Assembly (NCBI RefSeq): GCF_015706575.1
Contig: NW_024037054.1
Coordinates: forward strand, 186,001-250,000
From: Patiria miniata
Lineage: Eukaryota; Echinodermata; Asteroidea; Valvatida; Asterinidae
Length of the DNA stretch: 64,000 nt
Direction: 5' to 3'
Positions 36,357 to 45,483 of this stretch are shown piece by piece. Positions within the stretch are counted from its first letter, which is position 1; each line of letters begins with the position of its first letter. The translations under genes and the position numbers were made by a program. The notes under the pieces are model-generated. The model was not told the origin of the DNA. It did not search any database and was given only the letters and a program-made list of their open reading frames with translations.

Positions 36357-36440
36357 ATGACGTCACGCTTTGAGTACCCTCTTGTAGGAGCCAGGTGGCG
36401 TCCCCACCTGACTAAGAAAACACTCAAAGCGTGACGTCAT
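36357..36440. mobile_element. Foldback element with 19-bp perfect arms (copy 2)
   Basis: Arms ATGACGTCACGCTTTGAGT (36357-36375) and ACTCAAAGCGTGACGTCAT (36422-36440) are exact reverse complements. The loop includes AGGAGCCAGGTGG…CCACCTG, itself inverted, and matches the centre of the copy at 22797-22908. Confidence 0.75.
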
Positions 36441-36574
36441 GACGTTCCACGGTAGTCATTATTTTTAAGACTCATTTTGCTGAAGGATCAATTATTTCGT
36501 ATATTGTTTTTTTATCCGAAGCAGTTCTGGGGTATACCAACTTTGGATTCGCCAATCATCATTATTGCAGGCCC

Positions 36575-36750
36575 TATCTGCTTATAGTGTGACGTCACTT
36601 CAGTTTAACCACGCCCACTGACCATTAAGTAGCATGGATATGAACCATTGGAACCGGAAGTTAACGCAACTTACGTGTTTATCCAATGGGCGCTAGTGAT
36701 CAGTGGTGCGCGCGCGTGTATGACGTTGTTACTTACGAATGATGCTTCCA
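36575..36750. repeat. Dispersed repeat with related sequence at 45985-46680
   Basis: Blocks shared in order with the later locus: AGTGTGA(c/t)GTCA, CTTAACCA/TTTAACCA, GGAACCGGAAGT, then GATCAGTGGTGC/AATCAGTGGTGC with GCGCGTGT. Spacing differs, so these are diverged or rearranged copies. Confidence 0.4.
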
Positions 36751-36999
36751 AACGCTGGGATGTCAATAGTCGTTTTTATATAACCGACACACAGATCCTT
36801 GTCATTTGATTGGTGGAACTCACATCACGTGACATTCGTTATTGCTCCCATTCATGCCGCGGCTCAAAAAGCATTACTATACCTCATACATAGTCATGAC
36901 CGAAAGCCGAATTCTCACTGGTCCATTCACCATCACGTGCCAGATGTTATTTTTGCTGTTTACCAAACGCGCGCGCGAGTATTCATGCACAGGCTAAGT

Positions 37000-37661
37000 A
37001 CGCATGCGTAGTAGACTGTCGCACGGGTTACCCGTTGTCACGGTCTCACTTCTCCGGCGTGCTAGCTTCTCCGGGTCGATTTGGCGGATAACTGAGCACG
37101 TTACAGTACACGTTACATGAGCACGATTCATGCTCATGTGTCCGCTGTGCTTACTTTTCCTCGGGCTGTTTTCTGAAGTCTACCAAGCCCATTAATAACA
37201 CAGTGAGGGACACCCAAGAATGTGTTATGTAACACTTCCTGTGGGTCAAGTCATTCCATGGTCTTGCAAGCATTCTGATTTGTGTTCCCAGCGTCATGCA
37301 TGTGTGTGTTCATGGAGGAATAATTAAGAACGAACTCCTTGGTCCGTGTTCCTTGCTCGTTCGTGGTCCATTTTGTCCTTATTTTTGCAACCACGGCTTA
37401 AAATAAATGTGCATTTCAAATTCAAGTCTTTAATATTGGGAGTTAATAGCTAGTGCGCGCCACGAAAATTCTATGCATACAAATATCTTACGTACACAAG
37501 TACAGCCCCGAAAAACTCAGCACACTAATACAGTGACGAAAATGTACACTACTGCGCAATTTTGTGCATGCGTGTTGAAGCGAAATTTCCGTTTTGGAGA
37601 AGCTAGCACGCCGGAGAAGTGAGACCGTGACACCGTGCGACAGTCTACTACGCATGCGCTT
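37000..37661. mobile_element. About 660-bp element with roughly 65-70-bp terminal inverted repeats
   Basis: Left arm (about 37002-37074) runs from ACGCATGCGTAGTAGACTGT through GGTCTCACTTCTCCGGCGTG to CTAGCTTCTCC. Right arm (37595-37660) is its reverse complement from GGAGAAGCTAGCACGCCGGA to AGTCTACTACGCATGCG. One short gap (GGTTACCC missing) is the main difference. No protein coding inside. Confidence 0.8.
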
Positions 37662-38002
37662 TACGAAGCAATCGTTGAACTGTCGCACGGGTGAAGCACG
37701 CACGCAAGAACATCGCCCTATAGCTACACATGAAAAGATGGTTGCACACGTAAATGATAATAAGCGTTTTTCCAGATGAATGATGCCGAATTGGAGAATA
37801 TTGTGGACAATATAAAGATGCATGTGCTAAAAAAAGTTGTCCACAAACAATTGTATTTAAAACCATAGTTACTGTATTGCAAACGAACTGAACTTTTCGG
37901 AGTTTGAGCAATATTATTCTTCTGGTGAGATGGACAAGTTTCTCCGAATATTTTTTTGCGGATGCATACTGCGGGAAAAATCGGCAACTGAATATGTATG
38001 AG

Positions 38003-38189
38003 GTATAGTAAAACAAATATAACATGGTTTATTTCGGGTGGACAGTCGATATTAGCTCCCCTCGGTATTGGAAGTTGACAAACTAGTTCCCTCGGCTTCG
38101 CCCCGGGAACTAGTTTTTCAACTTCCAATACCTCGGGGAGCAAATATCTACTGCCCACCCTCAAACCATGTTATATTTGTATACTATCC
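38003..38189. mobile_element. Foldback MITE A with ACAAATATAACATGG ends
   Basis: A nearly continuous hairpin: arms carry ACAAATATAACATGGTTT, GTGGACAGT, GGTATTGGAAGTTGA and AACTAGTTCCC, mirrored around the loop TCGGCTTCGCCCC. Almost the whole 187 bp is stem. Confidence 0.85.
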
Positions 38190-38432
38190 GCCCATGGGGA
38201 ATGGGAAATACTATTGAACAGTTAGGATCATGACGCGGTATTTGTGTGCAAATGCATGTTGGTGTGCGCGTTCAGCGTTGCGCGTATTGTTCCAAAAAGC
38301 CAGCGCTACAGCGTTGGGTTCAAACATTTTCGTGAAGGGATGGTTTGGAAGAGAGAAATACATTTTCCTCCAGTTTTGTATTGAAATAAAAGTTCAAATG
38401 TATCAAATGACAAGGATCTATATGTCAGTTAC

Positions 38433-38606
38433 ATAAAACAAATATTGAGTGGCTTTAAATTGTGAAATGGGAGGAATATTATCGCTCAGTAAAATCCGGA
38501 CTTTTCCATTTCACTCGGCTTCGCCTCGTGAAATGGAAAAGTCCAGATTTTACCTTGCGATAATATTCATCCCATTCCACGCTGAGCCACTCAATATTTG
38601 TATACC
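38433..38606. mobile_element. Foldback MITE B, same design as MITE A
   Basis: Arms carry ACAAATATTGAGTGGCT, GAATATTATCG and TGAAATGGAAAAGTCC, mirrored around the loop CTCGGCTTCGCCTCG. It shares the ACAAATAT ends and the TCGGCTTCGCC loop with MITE A 250 bp upstream, while stem sequences differ. Confidence 0.85.
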
Positions 38607-39258
38607 ATAATAATGCTTCTAGATAACTAGATATCTTCAGTCAAACCTATACTTGGGGACTTCATGAAGTTACATCCATGCTTCTTCCTGTTGAGCCATT
38701 TTACATGTTTTCTGGTTCACTGTCTTCGTTTGTCTTGTCTCGATGCTTTAAAGACATAGTCGACTATAGTCCATCATTTGTAATTTGTGCATTTTGTTCG
38801 TTTGAAGCAACAAAAGTGTTCACAATCTAATGAAGGGTACTGAACAACTAACCTGATGGAGTTTCAGCTCAGCTTCAGCTGTATATTCCGAGAAAAACAG
38901 CATTCTAGGATCTCAATTTCAAATCAAAAGTTGCTGAATCATGTTTTGAATTGTTTTGAATTGCAGCTATACGCGACGTCGCGCACTGATCCGACGAATT
39001 ATTGCAACCGCGCGCACCTGTGCGTCGTGCCAATGCTTGCGCGCGCTGCGCCGAATAACAAAACGAACTACTAATTTAAATTGGAAAGGCCTTCTTTCGT
39101 TGATTACTTCAAAATGATAGCTTGCCAGAAAGATTAATTTCACAGGGAGTTTAGTCCACTTACTATCTTTCAACCAAGTATGTTTTCAACAATAATACGC
39201 CAGTTACTTTTTCGGATGGCTGCAAATGATGGACTATAGCTTTAAAGTCAACAATGTT

Positions 39259-39414
39259 ATAGGCCGCTTGCAGACGCGACCGATATTGACGCGCGAAGGT
39301 GCACGACGCCATGTTATGGGACAAAATGTGCATGGATAGATATAGGCCTGTCCCACAACATGGCGTCGCGCGCCTTCGCGCGTTGATTATCGAACGCATC
39401 TGCAAGCGGTCTAT
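39259..39414. mobile_element. Foldback MITE C
   Basis: Arms ATAGGCCGCTTGCAGA…, GACGCGCGAAGG, GACGCCATGTT.TGGGAC are mirrored by GTCCCACAACATGGCGTC, CCTTCGCGCGTT and TCTGCAAGCGGTCTAT. Centre near 39320-39345. Confidence 0.8.
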
Positions 39415-39871
39415 TGGAACTGAGAAGCATTCTGATGACGTCAAAGGTCGTGCCCGCTTTAACTGGTGATTTTGTTTTTATTTGGACTTCAACAGATCCA
39501 TGACGACAGGACGAAGCGGTCGGGCATGGAAACAAGAAGCAACATCTTTACCATTCCATGAACTCCTAGACATTATTATAATATTGATTTATTAGGTTGA
39601 ACTACTGTATCATTAAATTTAAAAACAGATTAAGTGTTATTAATTAATATTCGCCGTTTGATCGACTTAATAATTTGCACGAGTGCCAAAACACACATTT
39701 TTAGAAAGTTAAACAGACTTTAAGAAGAATGTACAGTTTTTAAACGTAGTTCTTGAATACACTTGGTCCAAGCACTTGTACTTATAGTTTGAATTTGGAA
39801 TTGGATTTTTAAAAATACAATCTTAATGTTATTGTTGTTATTCTATACATAGTGACACGTATGAAGTTGAG

Positions 39872-39904
39872 GCAACCAATACAGACTGAGTCTGTATTGG
39901 TTGC
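39872..39904. repeat. 33-bp palindrome with one-base spacer
   Basis: GCAACCAATACAGACT and its exact reverse complement are separated by a single G, and outer AGG/CCT bases extend the symmetry. Confidence 0.85.
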
Positions 39905-40819
39905 AATGCCTCTTGGCAATTCCACATTGCATGCAAGTCTAATTTTGCAAAGAAACTACTGATTTTCATGTGACACATACCCGAGTACAAAGAGTGACGA
40001 CTTACTTTGATTGCAGAATCTTTAAATAGGCGTTAAATTACATTTGTTTGTTTGTTCATTTTGGTTGGCAGAGAAAAAAAGGGGTAAAAAAGGATTTTAA
40101 CAGAATGCTCACTACAATACCGTGCGGATCGACTGTATGTTGTAAGTACATTGTATTGCGACTCAACAACCACAAAGAAGTGCACTCTTTATTTCCACTC
40201 TGCGTTTGTTTCCTAACATCTGAGGTATTTATTGCCGTTAGAAGTGTGCAAATATTCAAATAGGTATACAAGCAACTAAAAGATGGAGTAGTTCATTGAA
40301 AACCGTACCTCTCGCCTCGCCAACCCTTTCTGTCAGTGACGTCATAGGCTGACTAGCTCATGGTTCGAAATGGTGAGGGTACGGGATGCGATATTTTTGC
40401 CATGCCACACATTCGCTATGGGCGTATGTATATCGAAGCACGTTGAGTTGCAAGTCGCGTTCTCGGACATTATTTGCCCTTTCAAAAATCCTTTTGATTA
40501 AAACAGTAAATATAGAACAATAAAAACATAGCCTGTGTGATTCGAACTGATGATCTACATACTTATAGTCGAACGTAGCGACTACAGTACAGCAGAGACT
40601 CGCAATAACTGTACGAGTTGTTTTGAACATTAGGTTCTTGTATGTATTGCGCCCTCCACGTAATTCACTATAGGCCTACTTCAAATATATTTGCAATGCC
40701 GTCGTCAGTAAATGCACTTATGCCGAAAGTTTTCGGAAAACCCCATAACTTTTGTCTCATCGATGCGCATGCACGTCTATTTTACATATGAAGCGAGACA
40801 TTCCGGCACCGCGCCGGTC

Positions 40820-40932
40820 CGCGAAATTTCTTTTCACAAACGAGATCGGACAATATCAAAGAGGGCGCTTTCTCTGCGTTAATGCATAACGTCCGATATT
40901 GTCCGATCTCGTTTGTGAAAAGAAATTTCGCG
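40820..40932. repeat. 38-bp perfect inverted repeat with 37-bp spacer
   Basis: Arms 40820-40857 and 40895-40932 are exact reverse complements (CGCGAAATTTCTTTTCACAA … GATCGGACAATATC). The spacer includes GAGGGCGCTTTCTC. Confidence 0.95.
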
Positions 40933-40999
40933 ATGTCCATGGAAATTAGAGAATAAGTTATATACAATGTAACACGAAAAAATAGTGTTTAAACCACCG

Positions 41000-41082
41000 A
41001 CGATTGGCAGCTTATTCGTGGACTGGTTGGAAGAAGTCCTGACTTCTAATCAGGTGATCAGAGTTCGAATCTCAGTGATCGT
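41000..41082 (+). tRNA. tRNA-Arg(UCU)-like sequence with oversized D region (possible pseudogene or SINE head)
   Basis: Acceptor ACGATTG pairs fully (two G·U) with TGATCGT at the 3' end. Anticodon arm CCTGA-CTTCTAA-TCAGG is perfect with anticodon TCT. T arm CAGAG-TTCGAAT-CTCAG has one mismatch and a 4-base variable loop. A B-box-like AGTTCGAATCT and an A-box-like TGGACTGGTTGG are present, and TTTTT follows at once, as in Pol III termination. The D region is 31 nt instead of about 19, so it is not canonical. It lies inside the 40391-41462 element. Confidence 0.4.
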
Positions 41083-41462
41083 TTTTCACTTCATTTTTAC
41101 CTTTTAAATAAGTAAAGTGATGAAGGAACATTTCTCACAAGACGTAAAGCCCATCTTGGGTTTGTGTTATGGAGAACAAGGCATTAGATATGCATGTAAT
41201 AGAGCAATCAGAAGAAGGGAAGCGGATGTCGTTTGGGAAAAAAAGATTCGCCACCGGGCCAGAGCCTATTGTGCACTCGCGCTGGTTTCTCCCTACCTCT
41301 CTTAAGGTGTTTTTTTTAAGACATTTTGAAAATTTTTCTTTTGTTAATTTGTGGTTAAGAGGTGTTTTTTTTCCCAAGGGAAAATAAAGTCCGAGAACCT
41401 GACTTGCACCTCAACGTGCTTCGATATACGCCCATAGCGAATGTGTGGTATGGCAAAAATAT

Positions 41463-42644
41463 AGGTTTTCCCGTTCCAATTCCTAAAATGTCCATTCACT
41501 TCTGAAAATCGGTCATTCATTTTCGTCTGAATTTGAGAATCGCTCTGCACACGCGTTTCCTTTTCGCTACCAGAGCATTCGATTCCATTTCAGTTCAATC
41601 AATGAATTGATTGAGCAGCACTTTTCGTTTATGTTCATTCAGATCACGGATCCTAGACACCAGGATAAACGACTGTTCTGAGCTCCAGTACAAAATGCAC
41701 TGAGCGGACTTGCCTTAATAATTGGTTAGACGCGTGATAACGGGCCCGTTATATTAATACCCGTTGGCGCGTAATCGCGAATTTTCCAGATGTGCCATTG
41801 TGTTGGGTTTTTGCACGACATCTAAAACGGAAATATTCATAAAACTGTAAGTAAAACTACTTCTTATTTAAGATATAATTGTTCCAAATTATTTTAAAAA
41901 TAAATACTTCAGGATATAACAGATGGTATTGTGCAGTTTTTGTCGTCATAGATGAAGTATTTACCCGGGAAATAAACGTCAAATTTCGAGAACACCGTTT
42001 ACCCAAATTTCGTTTTTAATTAGGCTTTTATTAAAAAGTTTCAGAGAGATAGGATGCCGAACCGATGAAACAAAAGCGACATTTCCTTGTTCATCTAAAA
42101 GCTAAAGATATTGTGCTCGGCATTACCATGGTTATGTAGTTATCACTTATCAGAATTCAGTAATAAAGACCAAAAACGTAGACTCATGAATATTCAAAAA
42201 TATAATTCGCTGGCTTGACAGACTTCGAGGCCAGATCGGGCGAAGAAGAGCCTTGCAAATCTGAAAGCCACCGCGCGCAGTGGTCTTTGTTGAAAAGTAT
42301 TCATGGTATTTGCCACCAGTACAGGCCGTTATCACGCATCTAATCAGGAGTTGGGCCGAGTCGTTAATCCTTGTGTGTAGGATCCGTGTTCAGATTCGTT
42401 TGCAAGACTTCTCTTTCGCGTTTAGAGGGCGATTTCAAAAAAAATGTCCCGGTAATTGGATTGGCTCTTATCAGGTCTCACGGGACTTTGGAAAATATAC
42501 ATCATAGAATAGCAGATCAAAGTACCAAACAATGCTTACTGGGTATTGACTCATACATCCGTAGAGTTCAGTTACTGATACCTGTAGACTGGGAATAATA
42601 TCAGTCATTATGACGGAACGGTCGACATTAATATTGTACCATAC
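41463..42644. other. Convergent intergenic gap, no gene seen
   Basis: AT-rich sequence between the inverted-repeat element and the predicted SETD2 poly(A) site. The short open frames at 42280-42600 show no recognised domain. The terminal exon of the LDLa gene could lie here or just upstream but could not be recognised. Confidence 0.4.
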
Positions 42645-45336
42645 AAATCATGTCGCGAACGACTTTATTCATTGACATGTACATGTATATGCCAACGAGA
42701 ATTGTTGAAATAACTCATAAACATACTCTACACAAGTAAACATAAGCTTCGTGAAACACTCGTAAAAAAACTAAATCTATTTAAATCAAAGCAAAAGGCA
42801 ATTAAAAAAAAGTTTCACCACATACACTTCTATTATTACAGATTTACATATATTTACACCTCCGATCCAATTAGCCGAATTCTAAGAGAAAAGGTATAAT
42901 TATTTGCGCCACACGACCAATTGAATACAGGAGGAAGTAGCCATGACTTGCATATAGCAGAAATATACCCAGAAATTAACATGGCTCTAAGATGTGTTAC
43001 ATAGCCGAACATTACGCATAGCGCAAAAGATTTAGACATGGCATGTTGTACAGAGTTGATACATTATTATAAGTGAACGTGGTTTAACTACATTCCCGTG
43101 TAATGTTATTCTAATATAATGGTATTTTGCAAAGACTTAAATTAAAAGAACTGAGTAATGTATCTTTAGTACTGAACTACAACAAGACCCCAAGTAGCAT
43201 ACAACAGTATATAGAGGGAAGATGGGGTGCCGAGGGCAAAACACTTCATGCTGTTGCAGATACACTGTAACCCCCCAAAAAACCTCGCCATGTCCACAAG
43301 AAACCTTGGTTGCAACTCATAAGCTGCTGATTAAAGACTACACGCTTCTCTTTTATCCAAGGTCTTTATAATTTCAAGACAAATACTACACTCTTTATCA
43401 TAAACACATTACATCTCTGTTATACATATATACTTCATTCTTCTGATTAAACACAATCAAGAATGATATTTGAACTGTTGAGTAGTATTCTTTGAGAATA
43501 TGCAAGACATCCCGGGTTACTTAATTACTTTCTCGATGTATTTTTTTACAATGCACAGGGTTTTAAGCGTATGTTTGCAATGGAAAGGGGATGCAGCAAT
43601 GGATATGAATAATATATAACATAATATGGTCAAGGTCAACTAGGTGATCGTAATTTTATGGCTGGATTATATTGGATATTAACTATTGCAAGTGATTCTA
43701 ATCCCGAGTTACAGTCCTCTGCCGAAAACTACTTCTTTTTAATTTTTGCCCAGTACAAGATTCCCCATTTCTTCAGGATCCAAAAATTACATTAAAAAGA
43801 AAAAAATCAAAATCCTGGATTGTGTGTCCTTACATATTTGCATAAATAAGCTTATGGGGAAGAAAAAGACTGTTCTGTGAGGAAACAATGTTTAAGAAAC
43901 ATTTCCCAATTCAATACAGCAAACATGCCATTTAACAGCTCATGTGTTTTTGTTAAGATTTGTGTGCACTGATTGCTTTCAATCTGTCATGTTGCACCTC
44001 GATGACCATAGCTTAAGGAAACCCTGTCTTTACTATGGTTGAAGGAAACCATCCACTCGAAGTTCACAACTAATACTGTCTGCAGTCACTGCTAATATTT
44101 AATGTTACGATCTAAAACCACCCAGCAGCAGAGCCAAAACTGTAAGTGTAGATGTACTGGATAAATGACAAGTGAAATTGGGAACTACATGCCAGAGTGC
44201 ACTCTTGTGTAAAGAAACCAGTGATACAACTGTAGTTGTAAATAATCATCATGGGACTACTCACTTGGTTTATGATATGGTCTGAGAATGACGAGTGTAT
44301 TGTACAATTCTAAGAAACAGCTGCAGATCAGCTAAAAAAAGACAACGGATGGGTTTAGAATAATTCAGGCTAAAATCCATGAATAAGTACTTGTTCCTGC
44401 ACACATTTTAAATGATCAAGTTCAAAATCTATGCAACCCTCCATTCACAAAATTGATATTTTTTTTGCAAAATGTTATGTCCAGAAATAGGAAAAAAACT
44501 TGTCAAAACATGTGCAAGAAATCAGCTAACAAGACTTGTTTTGTGCATTTTTAAACGACGACCTCAAATGACCTCTAATGACCCCTACCTGAGCTTTTAC
44601 CTCAGTAATCCCATGAAGAACTGTGTCTTCCAACCCAAGGGTCACTGCATCCAAGTTTCTTCCAAATCCATGAAAGCATGTAGAAGTTATTATTTTCTTT
44701 CAAAACTTTAAGATACAGGTCTAGGGTCATACGGGTCTACGGTCATAGTCATACAGAATATAGGACTGGTGTCTCCCAAAAGTTCATTTAGGCGACACAA
44801 AAATGCATTATGCTTAGCACGTAATGGGTAAATCAGATCAGAATTTTTTTTTTTAAATCTGACAGATTCCCCTCCCGTCTTTATGTAAAATAAATAAAGG
44901 ACAATTTAGCCAAATCAGGCGCTATATAAAGTTTTGTAATTTTCAGATTTTTCCAAAGGACAAACCATGACCGCACACAGTTGGCAGGACTAACTATGTA
45001 CATGTAATATGTTCAGTCAAGAGGCAGTTCAGAGTACATGCTTCATTCAGAAAGCCTATCACCAAATTTTGTCGAGAATGCTTCATACAATGTACAATAA
45101 ATAACTTTGACAAATTAAAAAAATCAAGCTCCATCAATACTAAATTGATCAACAAAATAAGTAAGCTGAATTATTATTAGTGTGAATTTGTTTGTCTCCT
45201 AGTCCATCGTTACATGTATCTTTTATCTCTTCCAATGGCAACTAGGAGACTGACTTCTTGCAACAAATAAAAAGACAAACAAGAATTCAGCTCAGTTGAA
45301 CAGCCAGCAGCAAAACCAGCTTGCATTAGCAGACTC
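42645..45336 (-). other. SETD2: Predicted SETD2 3' UTR (about 2.7 kb)
   Basis: AT-rich, single-copy-looking sequence directly after the SETD2 stop on the minus strand, with few transposon signatures compared with its surroundings. The end is placed about 20 nt past an AATAAA (minus strand, 42664-42669). Length is inference; an earlier poly(A) site cannot be excluded. Confidence 0.5.
42664..42669 (-). terminator. SETD2: Candidate SETD2 poly(A) signal AATAAA
   Basis: TTTATT on the + strand reads AATAAA on the gene strand and lies at the boundary between the UTR-like region and the intergenic repeats. Confidence 0.4.
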
Positions 45337-45483
45337 CTAATCATCTTTATGGTAGACTGGTCCAACATGGGTCATATATTTCTTGATGTATTCTTTGGCT
45401 TTGTGCTTGACATTAGAGTTGACTTCCAAGTCCTCAAAATTCTTGCAGTGTTTCAACTCTTTGTCCATGATGCCATGCGTCAG
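45337..45483 (-). CDS. SETD2: SETD2 last coding exon (SRI domain, second half)
   Basis: 147 nt including TAG. Acceptor TTGTTGCAG. Encodes LTHGIMDKELKHCKNFEDLE … VKHKAKEYIKKYM … VYHKDD, nearly colinear with the human C-terminus, which extends a few residues further. Confidence 0.95.
   Translation of the reverse strand: MTHGIMDKELKHCKNFEDLEVNSNVKHKAKEYIKKYMTHVGPVYHKDD

Larger units (their letters stand above)
40391..41462. mobile_element. 1.07-kb element with about 75-bp terminal inverted repeats
   Basis: Left arm 40391-40468 (ATATTTTTGCCATGCCACAC … CAAGTCGCGTTCTCGGAC) and right arm 41389-41462 (GTCCGAGAACCTGACTTGCA … GGCAAAAATAT) are reverse complements with a 4-bp indel and few mismatches. 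The interior contains a 38-bp perfect inverted repeat and a tRNA-like sequence. No transposase frame is visible. Confidence 0.8.

Noticed and set aside
38856..39074. Open frame after TTGAATTGCAG with Cys/Ala/Arg-rich sequence
   Set aside because: The acceptor phase does not fit exon 6 of the LDLa gene, and the sequence runs into repeat-derived CGCGC motifs.
40011..40035. Short terminal exon of the LDLa gene after TTGATTGCAG
   Set aside because: It would add only ESLNRR before a stop. The phase fits, but any AG in 7 kb has a fair chance of this, so it was not called.
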